From assembly GCF_002379585.1 (NCBI RefSeq), contig NZ_DFUE01000015.1, positions 1-29,415 on the forward strand: DNA of 29,415 bases, given 5' to 3'. The notes beneath the pieces were generated by a model, which was given only the letters and a program-made list of their open reading frames with translations, searched no databases and had not been told where the DNA came from. Positions 7,352-15,337 of this stretch are shown in pieces (position 1 is the first letter of the stretch; each line of letters begins with the position of its first letter). The position numbers and the translations under genes were made by a program. This DNA comes from Pseudomonas sp. UBA4194. Lineage in GTDB: Bacteria; Pseudomonadota; Gammaproteobacteria; Pseudomonadales; Pseudomonadaceae.

Positions 7352-8602
7352 ATGTTCAGACCTCTTTTCGTTTTCATTGGTGCGCGCTACACCCGCGCCA
7401 AGCGTCGTAATCATTTTGTGTCGTTCATTTCCCTGACTTCCATGATCGGCCTCGCCCTCGGCGTCGTCGTGATGATCGTGGTGCTGTCGGTCATGAATGG
7501 CTTCGATCATGAGATGCGAACCCGTGTGCTGGGCATGGTGCCCCACGCGACCATCGAGTCCGGCCAGCCGATCGCCGACTGGCCTGCGGTCGCCGATCGA
7601 GTCAAGCAGAACCCCCAGGTGGCGGCGGTGGCGCCGTTCACCCAGATGCAGGGCCTGCTGACCAATAACGGTCAGGTGCAGAAAATTCTGCTCAATGGCA
7701 TCGATCCGGCCCAGGAACATAACGTCTCGATCATCGATGCCTTCGTCAGGCAGGGCAAGGTCGACGACCTGCGCGCTGGCGAGTTTGGCGTGATGATCGG
7801 CGACAAGGCCGCCGCCAAGCTGGGCGTAGGCGTGGGCGACAAGGTCACCTTCGTCGCGCCGGAGGTTACGGTCACGCCTGCTGGCATGTTCCCGCGCATG
7901 AAGCGGTTCACGGTCACCGGCATCTTTCATGTCGGTGCCGGCGAGATCGATGGCTATCTGGGCCTGACCAACCTCGAGGACCTGGGCAAGCTGCACCGCT
8001 GGAAAGCCGGTGAAGTGCAGGGCCTGCGGCTGAAGTTCGTCGACCTGTTCCAGGCGCCCAAGGTGTCCTGGCAGATCGCCCAGCAGTTGGGAGACCAGAA
8101 CTATTATTCCCGCGACTGGACTCGCACCCATGGCAACCTTTACCAGGCCATCGGCATGGAGAAGGCCATGATCGGCTTGTTGCTGCTGCTGATCGTCGCC
8201 GTAGCCGCATTCAATATCATTTCCACCCTGGTCATGGTGGTGAACGACAAGAAGGGCGATATCGCCATCCTGCGCACCCTGGGCTCGACGCCTGGGCAGA
8301 TCATGCGCATCTTCATGGTGCAGGGCACCGTGATTGGTGTGGTGGGTACGCTGATTGGCGCTGTGGTGGGTATTTTCGCGGCCTTGAACGTCAGCGCCGC
8401 GATTGCCCTGCTGGAAAAAGCCATCGGCCACAAATTTCTCAATGCCGATGTGTATTTCATCGATTACCTGCCTTCGCAGCTCATGGCCAATGATGTGTTC
8501 ATGGTCTGCGGCGCGGCGTTGGTCCTGAGTTTTCTCGCCACCCTATACCCGGCCTGGCGCGCAGCGCGTACTCAGCCGGCGGAGGCGTTACGTTATGAGT
8601 GA
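7352..8602 (+). CDS. lolC: Lipoprotein-releasing ABC transporter permease LolC
   Basis: This 416-residue inner-membrane subunit of the LolCDE complex extracts mature outer-membrane lipoproteins from the inner membrane and passes them to LolA. The topology is the family's: one transmembrane helix near residues 25-50, a large periplasmic domain, and three C-terminal helices between about 270 and 405 forming the FtsX/MacB-type domain. The N terminus (FIGARYTRAKRRNHFVSFIS) and the ending QPAEALRYE are typical. It overlaps lolD by 8 bases. The first gene of lolCDE, it is read divergently from the PilZ gene across a 94-base promoter region. Its start ATG has only a weak ribosome site. Confidence 0.94.
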   Translation: MFRPLFVFIGARYTRAKRRNHFVSFISLTSMIGLALGVVVMIVVLSVMNGFDHEMRTRVLGMVPHATIESGQPIADWPAVADRVKQNPQVAAVAPFTQMQGLLTNNGQVQKILLNGIDPAQEHNVSIIDAFVRQGKVDDLRAGEFGVMIGDKAAAKLGVGVGDKVTFVAPEVTVTPAGMFPRMKRFTVTGIFHVGAGEIDGYLGLTNLEDLGKLHRWKAGEVQGLRLKFVDLFQAPKVSWQIAQQLGDQNYYSRDWTRTHGNLYQAIGMEKAMIGLLLLLIVAVAAFNIISTLVMVVNDKKGDIAILRTLGSTPGQIMRIFMVQGTVIGVVGTLIGAVVGIFAALNVSAAIALLEKAIGHKFLNADVYFIDYLPSQLMANDVFMVCGAALVLSFLATLYPAWRAARTQPAEALRYE

Positions 8603-9293
8603 GTCGGGCATGAGTGAACAAGCAGTCTTGAGTTGCCGTAACCTGGGCAAGTCCTACGAGGAAGGCCCGGAGTCGGTGGTGGTGCTGGATAACCTGCAGC
8701 TGGAGTTGCACGCCGGTGAGCGTGTGGCCATCGTCGGCAGTTCCGGTTCGGGCAAAAGCACCTTGCTGAACATGCTCGGTGGCCTGGATACCCCGAGCCG
8801 CGGCAGCGTATGGCTGGCGGGGGAAGAATTATCGGCGCTGAACGAGCGCTCCCGTGGCCTGCTGCGCAACCGTGCATTGGGCTTCGTCTATCAGTTCCAT
8901 CACCTGCTGCCGGAATTCACCGCGCTGGAAAACGTCTGCATGCCGTTGCTGATCGGCAAGACGCCGATCCCCGAGGCGCGGCAATTGGCAACTGCCTTGC
9001 TGGAGCGAGTGGGCCTGGGCCACCGCCTGCAACACAAGCCGGCTGAACTGTCCGGTGGCGAGCGCCAGCGCGTGGCCATTGCCCGTGCCTTGGTCAACAA
9101 GCCAGGTCTGGTAATGCTCGATGAGCCCACCGGTAACCTTGACCATCACACCGCCCAGGGCATTCAGGAGTTGATGCTGGAACTGAGCACGTCGCTGCGC
9201 ACCGCGTTTCTGATCGTCACCCACGACCTCAGCCTCGCTCGGCAGATGGACCGTGTGCTGCGTCTTGAAGACGGCCGCCTGGTGCCGATCTAA
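8595..9293 (+). CDS. lolD: Lipoprotein-releasing ABC transporter ATPase LolD
   Basis: This 232-residue cytoplasmic ATPase powers LolCDE. It has Walker A GSSGSGKST, the Q-loop region FVYQFHHLLPEFTALENV, the ABC signature LSGGERQRVAIARAL, Walker B LVMLDEPTGNLD and the H-loop VTHDLSLA. The LLPEFTALENV segment is characteristic of LolD within the MacB-type ATPases. The start at 8595 has GGAGG upstream and overlaps the lolC end by 8 bases. An internal ATG at 8610 is a possible shorter start. Confidence 0.95.
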   Translation: MSESGMSEQAVLSCRNLGKSYEEGPESVVVLDNLQLELHAGERVAIVGSSGSGKSTLLNMLGGLDTPSRGSVWLAGEELSALNERSRGLLRNRALGFVYQFHHLLPEFTALENVCMPLLIGKTPIPEARQLATALLERVGLGHRLQHKPAELSGGERQRVAIARALVNKPGLVMLDEPTGNLDHHTAQGIQELMLELSTSLRTAFLIVTHDLSLARQMDRVLRLEDGRLVPI

Positions 9294-9319
9294 GCCATTT
9301 TCTAGCGGGTTATCTCTGC

Positions 9320-10564
9320 ATGTTCAGACCCTTGTCAATCTTTGTGGGCTTGCGCTACACCCGTGCCAAGCGCCGCAAGAGTTTCATCTCATTCATTTCC
9401 ATGACGTCCATGATTGGCCTTGCGCTTGGCGTTCTGGCGATGATCGTGGTGCTTTCGGTGATGAATGGCTTTCAGCGCGAGATGAGTTCGCGGATTTTGG
9501 GCATGGTGCCACACGCCATGATCCAGGGTGTGAAGCCGCTCGATGACTGGCAGCCGGTCGCCGCTGCCGCCCTGAAGAACCCGCAAGTGCTGGCCGCCGT
9601 GCCGTTTACCGAATTGGACGGCATGCTGTCGTACAAGGGGCTGATGCAGCCTATCCAGATCAGCGGCGTGGACCCGGCCCGCGAAGGTGATGTGTCCATC
9701 GTCGCCGATCATATCGTCCAGGGCCGCCTGGAAGATCTGAAGCCAGGCGAATTCGGCGTGGTCATTGGCGAGATCACCGCGCGTCGCTTTCGCCTCAACG
9801 TGGGCGACAAGATCACGCTGATCGTGCCCGAAGTCAGCACTGCGCCGGGCGGTATCACGCCGCGCATGCAGCGTCTGAACGTGGTGGGCGTATTCAAGGT
9901 GGGCGCGGAGCTGGACGGCTCCATGGGCCTGATCAACGCCGCGGACGCCGCCGAGATGCAGCGCTGGCAGCCCAATCAGGTGCAGAGCGTGCGCCTCAAG
10001 CTCAAGGACTTGTACAAAGCGCCAGAGGTGAGCGCGGCCATCGTCCAGAGTCTGGGCGACCGATACAAGGCAGACGACTGGACTCACACTCAGGGCAGTC
10101 TGTTCAGTGCCATGAAAATGGAAAAGACCATGATCGGCCTGTTGCTGCTGATGATCGTGGCCGTGGCGGCGTTCAATATCATCGCCACGCTGATCATGGT
10201 GGTGAACGACAAGGGTGCCGACATCGCCATCCTGCGCACCATCGGCGCCACGCCGCGGCAGATCATGGGAATCTTCATGGTCCAGGGAACGGTGATCGGC
10301 GTGGCCGGCACGGTGATCGGCGGAGTACTGGGGGTGATCGCGGCAATCAATGTCAGCGCCATCGTCGGGTGGGTGGAGCGAGTGTCCGGCCAGCACATCT
10401 TCACGTCCGATGTGTACTTCATCAGCAATCTGCCGTCGCAATTGCAATGGCAGGATGTGGCGTTGATTTGCAGTGCCGGGTTGATCCTGAGTTTCCTGGC
10501 GACGATCTATCCGGCTTACAGGGCTTCGCAGATCGAGCCTGCGCATGCATTGCGGTATGAGTGA
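9320..10564 (+). CDS. lolE: Lipoprotein-releasing ABC transporter permease LolE
   Basis: This 414-residue paralogue of the lolC product has the same four-helix layout: one N-terminal helix, a periplasmic domain and three C-terminal helices. The segment MIGLLLLMIVAVAAFNIIAT and the ending IEPAHALRYE mirror LolC. The two permeases form the heterodimeric membrane core of LolCDE, with LolE generally credited with lipoprotein capture. The gene follows lolD by 26 bases and closes the operon. I assigned LolC and LolE by gene order, because the two are hard to separate by sequence alone. Confidence 0.93.
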   Translation: MFRPLSIFVGLRYTRAKRRKSFISFISMTSMIGLALGVLAMIVVLSVMNGFQREMSSRILGMVPHAMIQGVKPLDDWQPVAAAALKNPQVLAAVPFTELDGMLSYKGLMQPIQISGVDPAREGDVSIVADHIVQGRLEDLKPGEFGVVIGEITARRFRLNVGDKITLIVPEVSTAPGGITPRMQRLNVVGVFKVGAELDGSMGLINAADAAEMQRWQPNQVQSVRLKLKDLYKAPEVSAAIVQSLGDRYKADDWTHTQGSLFSAMKMEKTMIGLLLLMIVAVAAFNIIATLIMVVNDKGADIAILRTIGATPRQIMGIFMVQGTVIGVAGTVIGGVLGVIAAINVSAIVGWVERVSGQHIFTSDVYFISNLPSQLQWQDVALICSAGLILSFLATIYPAYRASQIEPAHALRYE

Positions 10565-10679
10565 TCGAGTGCGGTAGGTAGGGGGGTGATTCTGGGCGAC
10601 CGCGTCGTCCCCGACGCCCCCATGCACCAAACCCCCAAACCCGCTAAACTGGCGCTGTTCATTCAGTCAGGTTTACCTC

Positions 10680-11510
10680 ATGCACCCCGCAGCCGAACAT
10701 TCGCCGCTAGGCAAGTCCAGCGAATACATTGCCACCTACACCCCGTCCTTGCTGTTTCCCATTCCTCGTGCTGCGAAGTGGGCAGAACTGGGGCTGACAG
10801 CCGACACGCTGCCCTACAAGGGCGTGGATTTCTGGAACTGTTTCGAGCTTTCCTGGCTGCTGCCTTCGGGCAAGCCCGTGGTGGCCATCGGTGAGTTCAG
10901 CATTCCTGCGGACTCGCCCAATATCATCGAGTCCAAATCCTTCAAGCTGTACCTGAACTCCTTGAACCAGACGCCATTCCCTTCCGTGGAGGCCCTTGAG
11001 GCATGCCTGGTGCAGGACCTTTCAGCGGCTGCTGGCAAGGCAGTGGGCGTTCGCGTGCGGCGCTTGCAGGATGTCGAGCGTGAGGGCGTGGTGTCGCTGC
11101 CTGGCGTGTGTATCGACGAGCTGGACGTGACCGTGAACAGTTACGACCACCCACAACCCGAGCTGCTGCGCTGTGACACGTCTCAAGTGGTGGAGGAGAG
11201 CGTGCATAGCCATCTGCTCAAATCCAACTGCCCGGTTACCAGTCAGCCGGATTGGGGCAGTGTGTGCGTGCAATACCGAGGCGCAGCGCTGGATCACGGG
11301 AGTCTGTTGGCGTATCTGGTCAGCTTCCGCCAGCACTCCGACTTTCACGAGCAGTGCGTGGAGCGGATCTTCATGGATCTGCAGGCACTGTTGAAGCCTG
11401 AGAAGTTGACGGTGTTCGCCAGGTATGTGCGCCGCGGTGGGCTGGATATCAATCCGTACCGCAGCACGCAAGAGGGTACGTTCGAGAATGGGCGGTTGGT
11501 AAGGCAGTAG
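10680..11510 (+). CDS. queF: NADPH-dependent 7-cyano-7-deazaguanine reductase QueF
   Basis: This 276-residue enzyme reduces the nitrile preQ0 to the amine preQ1 in queuosine biosynthesis for tRNA wobble modification. It is the long, bimodular YqcD-type QueF found in gammaproteobacteria. The NADPH-binding signature ESKSFKLYLNS is at 84-94. The catalytic Cys184 (SNCPVTSQPDWGSV), which forms the thioimide with preQ0, and the acid Asp191 are both present. It stands alone on the plus strand, 115 bases after lolE. I saw no preQ1 riboswitch-like element upstream. Confidence 0.95.
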   Translation: MHPAAEHSPLGKSSEYIATYTPSLLFPIPRAAKWAELGLTADTLPYKGVDFWNCFELSWLLPSGKPVVAIGEFSIPADSPNIIESKSFKLYLNSLNQTPFPSVEALEACLVQDLSAAAGKAVGVRVRRLQDVEREGVVSLPGVCIDELDVTVNSYDHPQPELLRCDTSQVVEESVHSHLLKSNCPVTSQPDWGSVCVQYRGAALDHGSLLAYLVSFRQHSDFHEQCVERIFMDLQALLKPEKLTVFARYVRRGGLDINPYRSTQEGTFENGRLVRQ

Positions 11511-11535
11511 GGTTTCGCGGTGTTCTGGTAGGCCC

Positions 11536-11608
11536 CACCGCGGCAGAACCCGCTCCCAGATCCCGCATCCAACGCGCTCTACTGTGGGAGCGGGCTCTGC
11601 CCGCGATG
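11536..11608. repeat. REPIN: inverted pair of Pseudomonas REP sequences
   Basis: The right-hand copy (11583-11608) reads TGTGGGAGCGGGCTCTGCCC, the familiar REP of the P. fluorescens/putida group. The left-hand copy (about 11536-11559) is its reverse complement, matching over 17 bases with one mismatch. The copies are about 25 bases apart and could fold into one long hairpin. The element fills most of the gap between queF and the convergent DUF4404 gene. Such pairs are mobilised in trans by a RAYT transposase, which is not in this window. Confidence 0.85.
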
Positions 11609-11631
11609 AACCCGGCACAGCCACCCCAGAC

Positions 11632-11895
11632 TCAAATCCCGATATTGCCCAACGTCTGCACGATATTGCGCAACACCCCAGCCACTGCCGGGTGGGCCAC
11701 TTCGAAACGCTCAGCGGCCAGGTTCACACTGTCCGCCACGCTGGTATCGGCCGTCGCATTCTCCAGCTCGATCCGCGCCTTGATCTGCGCCATCAGCTCA
11801 CCCATCTCCTGACGCTCTTCCAGCGACAAGGTCTGATTCTTTTCCAGTTGCTCGCTCAGTTGGTCGAGTTGTTCTTGCAGTTGGGCGGCAGGCAT
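11632..11895 (-). CDS. DUF4404 family protein
   Basis: This small protein of 87 residues starts at the Met whose ATG is preceded by a strong AAAGGAG site; an in-frame Met 17 codons upstream lacks such a site. The first half (PAAQLQEQLDQLSEQLEKNQ, continuing to about residue 45) is a Gln/Glu/Leu-rich amphipathic helix likely to form a coiled coil. The second half ends in the family-like segment AHPAVAGVLRNIVQTLGNIG. No enzymatic motif or membrane segment is visible. The function is unknown. It is the usual neighbour of queF and the phosphonatase-like gene in pseudomonads, as I recall it. Confidence 0.75.
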   Translation of the reverse strand: MPAAQLQEQLDQLSEQLEKNQTLSLEERQEMGELMAQIKARIELENATADTSVADSVNLAAERFEVAHPAVAGVLRNIVQTLGNIGI

Positions 11896-12006
11896 GACGT
11901 TCTCCTTTAATGATAGGCACTTACATGGACCGCGAGCGCTCGACAAAGGTCCATGCCTGTCCTTCAGCGTAATGCAAGGCGAAAGGTTCCGCCTGTTCGC
12001 GCCTGC

Positions 12007-12633
12007 TCAGGGTTTCTCGCCCTTGAGCCGCCGCAGGGCAATATCCGCCAGGCAGGCATCCAGCGCTTCAAGATGGTCGATAACCGAATGCACGCCCAGG
12101 TTGAACAACTGAACAGTGGCTTGGCCGCGTCGTTGTTCGCGCTGCCGTTCGCTGAGTGCCAACCATTGGCTCGGCGATGCTCCGCACAATGAACCGCAAG
12201 AGGCCAGGCCCACCGTCCACAGGCCGGCATTGAGCCCGGCCTGAAGCAACCGTGGCTCACCGCTGACCAGCACGCAACCTTCGAGCCGCGGCACGCCCAT
12301 ACCCATCAGGGCGTGCCAACAGCCGTCTGGCGCCGGCCATGAAGGGAGGTGGCCGGGATTATTGGCCGGGTGCAGCCACCCGGGTAAACCGGCGCACAGT
12401 TGCGCAGCCAGCGGTGACGGCAGTTCGTCCTGCCATGCGCAGGGGATCGATTGCGCCTGCAACGTTTCGAGCATGGCCAGCGCGCCTTGCGTGGGATGGG
12501 CGAACTCATCGGCTGGCTGTAACGGATCGTAGCTGCGGCTGCGGGCGCCGAAATCGACCAGGCAGCCACTGAGGCCGAACAGCAGGGCGGTGAACTTGGG
12601 GGTATCGGCGCAGTCTGGCATTGGGGCGTCCAT
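12007..12633 (-). CDS. Degenerate HAD-superfamily protein related to phosphonoacetaldehyde hydrolase (likely pseudoenzyme)
   Basis: This 208-residue protein aligns by eye with PhnX-type phosphonatases at both ends. LLFGLSGCLVDFG corresponds to the nucleophile loop IFDWAGTTVDYG, AGLNAGLWTVGLASCG to the motif IV region, and the C terminus ends in GEKP as in PhnX. The nucleophile Asp is Gly, and the metal-binding acids before the AGLNAG helix are missing (VSGEPRLLQAG). The protein is also about 60 residues shorter than PhnX, with the Lys-bearing cap domain apparently absent. The reading frame is intact and the codon use ordinary, so it is a maintained gene and not a decaying one. Its role is unknown; phosphonatase activity is very unlikely. 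Confidence 0.7.
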   Translation of the reverse strand: MDAPMPDCADTPKFTALLFGLSGCLVDFGARSRSYDPLQPADEFAHPTQGALAMLETLQAQSIPCAWQDELPSPLAAQLCAGLPGWLHPANNPGHLPSWPAPDGCWHALMGMGVPRLEGCVLVSGEPRLLQAGLNAGLWTVGLASCGSLCGASPSQWLALSERQREQRRGQATVQLFNLGVHSVIDHLEALDACLADIALRRLKGEKP

Positions 12634-12745
12634 GATCGTGACGGCTCACCCTAGCTGCGGTTCATGACAAAAACGTGACAGGCGCGTGGCAGCCGGTGCT
12701 GTCGCGGACGTCACGACTAATCTGCCTAATCCGTTGCAGACCCTT

Positions 12746-12751
12746 TATACT
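12746..12751 (+). promoter_or_regulatory. Candidate -10 element for mlaA
   Basis: TATACT at 12746-12751 matches the sigma-70 -10 consensus closely and lies 60 bases upstream of the mlaA start. No good -35 hexamer is found at 16-18 bases, so the assignment rests on the -10 alone. Confidence 0.35.
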
Positions 12752-12811
12752 GGGCCACTTTTTCGTGGGTGGCCCTGTGCCGACCGAATCGTTATTCAAG
12801 GAGTACTACCT

Positions 12812-13513
12812 ATGCGTCTGACCGGTTCAGCTGTGATCGATCGAGTGGCGGGCACCTGCCTGCTGTTCGGCCTGGCCTTGGCGCCGATGGTCAGCCAGGC
12901 TGCCGAGGAAGATCCCTGGGAACCTGTCAATCGGGTGATTTTCCGGGTCAACGACACCCTCGATACCTATGCACTCAAGCCATTGGCGCAGGGTTATCAA
13001 TTCGTGACGCCGCAGTTTCTGGAAGACGGCATTCACAATGTCTTTCGTAACATAGGCGACGTCGGCAACCTGGCCAACAACGTGCTGCAGGCCAAGCCCG
13101 CAGCAGCCGGTACGGACACTGCGCGTCTGATCTTCAATACCACCTTCGGCCTGTTCGGCTTCTTCGATGTGGGCACCAAGATGGGCCTGCAGCGCAGCGA
13201 CGAAGACTTCGGTCAGACCTTGGGCTATTGGGGTGTGAGTAGCGGTCCGTACGTGGTTCTGCCATTGCTGGGCCCGAGCACGGTGCGCGACGCAGTCGCC
13301 AAGTACCCGGACGCCTATGCCACGCCTTATCGCTACATCGACCATGTCCCGACTCGCAATACGGCGCTGGGTGTGAACGTGATCGACACCCGAGCCAGCC
13401 TGTTGTCGGCCGAGAAGCTCATCAACGGTGACAAGTACATCTTCCTGCGCAACGCCTATTTGCAGAACCGCGAGTTCCGCGTGAAAGACGGCCAGGTGGA
13501 AGACGATTTTTAA
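12812..13513 (+). CDS. mlaA: MlaA/VacJ-family phospholipid transport protein
   Basis: This 233-residue component of the Mla pathway removes misplaced phospholipids from the outer leaflet of the outer membrane and hands them to MlaC. The family hallmarks are clear: DPWEPVNRVIFRVND just after the signal sequence, then FRNIGDVGNLANNVLQ and DFGQTLGYWGV. The start at 12812 has AAGGAG 10 bases upstream. The N terminus looks like a type I signal peptide cleaved after SQA. The only Cys (residue 16) precedes the hydrophobic core, and I see no lipobox, unlike E. coli MlaA. The other mla genes are not in this window. Confidence 0.9.
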   Translation: MRLTGSAVIDRVAGTCLLFGLALAPMVSQAAEEDPWEPVNRVIFRVNDTLDTYALKPLAQGYQFVTPQFLEDGIHNVFRNIGDVGNLANNVLQAKPAAAGTDTARLIFNTTFGLFGFFDVGTKMGLQRSDEDFGQTLGYWGVSSGPYVVLPLLGPSTVRDAVAKYPDAYATPYRYIDHVPTRNTALGVNVIDTRASLLSAEKLINGDKYIFLRNAYLQNREFRVKDGQVEDDF

Positions 13514-13529
13514 AGTGTAACCAGACATG

Positions 13530-13557
13530 AAAAAGGCGACCCTCGGGTCGCCTTTTT
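13530..13557. terminator. Bidirectional rho-independent terminator
   Basis: GGCGACCC (13535-13542) pairs with GGGTCGCC (13545-13552). The stem has an A run on the left and a T run on the right, so it can terminate both mlaA on the plus strand and the PilZ gene on the minus strand. Confidence 0.9.
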
Positions 13558-13569
13558 CATGAGCATTGC

Positions 13570-13869
13570 TCAGTTCATCTTCAGAATGCTCAGGCCCAGT
13601 ATCTGGCGGCCGTCGCCCAGATCCTGAACCCGTACCACTTCGACGTCGGCATCCAGGTCGCGCAAGGTCGCATGTTCACAAGGCAGGTGCACACTCAACG
13701 TGTCGCCTGTCTTCAGCGCGACCTGAGCTTCGAGTTGCATGCCGGTGCTGGAGAGGTCCCGGCATACGGCGGGAATGGTCTGCCCAGCAATCTTCAAAGT
13801 GACCTTGGCGTCCACGGTCATGCGAATGAAATCACGCTTCTCACTGTAGTCACGATCAATCTGGCTCAT
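13570..13869 (-). CDS. PilZ-domain protein, single domain
   Basis: This 99-residue protein is essentially one PilZ barrel. KRDFIR supplies the RxxxR motif (R12, R16), and DLSSTG (38-43) is an intact DxSxxG motif at the usual spacing, so cyclic-di-GMP binding is likely. No other domain is fused, so it would act as an adaptor or effector on an unseen partner. It is transcribed towards mlaA and is divergent from the response regulator gene across a 283-base region. Confidence 0.88.
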   Translation of the reverse strand: MSQIDRDYSEKRDFIRMTVDAKVTLKIAGQTIPAVCRDLSSTGMQLEAQVALKTGDTLSVHLPCEHATLRDLDADVEVVRVQDLGDGRQILGLSILKMN

Positions 13870-14005
13870 GGGTCCGTCCTTTCATTTGGTTGCTGGAATG
13901 TGGGTTTTTATAACTGCCGGTGATTTGCCGAGTAAAGACGTCGAGCGACCATCGGTGTACGCTTGAAACAGCAAGCGGATGGGAGTACCGTCTGCGCCTT
14001 ACAGG

Positions 14006-14064
14006 GCACCTCTGAATATCAGTGCGCAGGACATCAGGTCCTTGTAATCGACCCTCAGAGGGGC
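14006..14064. other. Structured element upstream of the response regulator gene
   Basis: GCACCTCTGA (14006-14015) can pair with TCAGAGGGGC (14055-14064) with a single mismatch, enclosing an inner stem AGGAC (14028-14032)/GTCCT (14038-14042). It lies 88 bases before the regulator start. It could be a 5' leader structure or part of an unannotated small RNA. I recognise no known RNA family, and no terminator follows. Confidence 0.3.
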
Positions 14065-14152
14065 TAGAAGTGAATCTAGGTCACCCTAGGTAAAGCAGCT
14101 TCGGCTAGGCCGAGTTACTTACGACAACCAATTTCTGGCGCCGTTTGCCCAC

Positions 14153-15337
14153 ATGCAGAAACCCAGTGCCACGCTGCTGATAATCGATGACGACGACGTA
14201 GTGCGCGCGAGCCTTGCGGCCTACCTTGAAGACAGCGGCTTCAGTGTCCTGCAAGCCAACAATGGCGTGCAGGGCCTCCAGGTATTCGAGCAGCAACAGC
14301 CCGACCTCGTGATCTGCGACCTGCGCATGCCGCAGGTAGGTGGGCTGGAGCTCATCCGTCAGGTCACCGAGCGCGCTGCGGATACGCCGGTGATCGTGCT
14401 GTCTGGCGCAGGGGTGATGAATGATGCGGTCGAGGCTCTGCGCCTGGGCGCTTCGGATTACCTCATCAAGCCGTTGGAAGACCTTGCCGTGCTCGAGCAT
14501 TCCGTGCGCCGGGCCCTGGATCGTTCCCGCTTGCTGCTGGAGAACCGGCGCTATCGCGAGAAGCTCGAAACCGCCAACCGTGAGCTGGAGGCCAGCCTGC
14601 ACTTGCTGCAGGAGGACCAGACCGCCGGCCGGCAAGTGCAGATGAACATGCTGCCGGAAAGCCCATGGAGCACCGACGGTTTCAAGTTCGAGCATCAGAT
14701 CATTCCGTCGCTTTATCTGTCGGGAGATTTCGTCGACTACTTCCGGGTAGACGAACACCGAGTGGCGTTCTACCTGGCCGACGTCTCCGGCCATGGCGCT
14801 TCGTCTGCATTCGTCACCGTGCTGTTGAAATTCATGACCACCCGCCTGATGTTTGAATCCAAGCGGGGTGGTTCGTTACCCGAGTTCAAGCCCTCGGACG
14901 TGTTGGGCCATATCAACCGTGGTTTGATCAATACCCGGTTGGGCAAGCATGTGACCATGGTGGGCGGTGTGATCGACGAGAACACCGGCCTGCTGACGTA
15001 CAGCATTGGCGGGCATTTGCCGCTGCCGGTGTTGTACACACCGAGCAAGGTGAGTTATCTGGAAGGCCGCGGCTTGCCCGTGGGGCTCTTCAACGAGGCC
15101 ACCTACACGGATCACGTGATGGAGTTGCCGGAGCAGTTCAGCCTGACGCTGTTCTCCGATGGCATCCTGGATCTTCTGCCAGGTGAGACACTGAGAGACA
15201 AAGAAGCTGCATTGCCTGAGATCGTCAAGGCAGCGGCCGGAAGCCTGGATGGCTTGCGGCAAAAGTTTGGACTGGCCACACTCGGGGAGATGCCGGATGA
15301 TATCGCCCTGATGGTGCTGAGCAGGAACCTTGAATGA
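14153..15337 (+). CDS. Response regulator fused to a PP2C/SpoIIE-type phosphatase (RssB-like)
   Basis: This 394-residue protein has an N-terminal receiver domain (about 6-120; acidic pocket IDDDD, phosphoacceptor Asp56 in ICDLRMP, conserved Lys in YLIKPLED). A helical linker (about 125-165) follows, then a PPM/SpoIIE phosphatase domain. The metal-binding and catalytic motifs are intact: SGDFVDYF, ADVSGHGASSAF, FSDGILDL and DDIALMVL. Such proteins dephosphorylate a Ser on a STAS antagonist, and the next gene encodes one, overlapping by ATGA. The architecture matches the RssB-type regulators of pseudomonads, where RssB controls the stress sigma factor RpoS. An HsbR-like role in another partner-switching pathway is the alternative. 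Confidence 0.88.
   Translation: MQKPSATLLIIDDDDVVRASLAAYLEDSGFSVLQANNGVQGLQVFEQQQPDLVICDLRMPQVGGLELIRQVTERAADTPVIVLSGAGVMNDAVEALRLGASDYLIKPLEDLAVLEHSVRRALDRSRLLLENRRYREKLETANRELEASLHLLQEDQTAGRQVQMNMLPESPWSTDGFKFEHQIIPSLYLSGDFVDYFRVDEHRVAFYLADVSGHGASSAFVTVLLKFMTTRLMFESKRGGSLPEFKPSDVLGHINRGLINTRLGKHVTMVGGVIDENTGLLTYSIGGHLPLPVLYTPSKVSYLEGRGLPVGLFNEATYTDHVMELPEQFSLTLFSDGILDLLPGETLRDKEAALPEIVKAAAGSLDGLRQKFGLATLGEMPDDIALMVLSRNLE

Noticed and set aside
10565..10679. Possible preQ1 riboswitch before queF
   Set aside because: No small pseudoknot-like C-rich and A-rich pattern could be found, and the gap gives no convincing fold.
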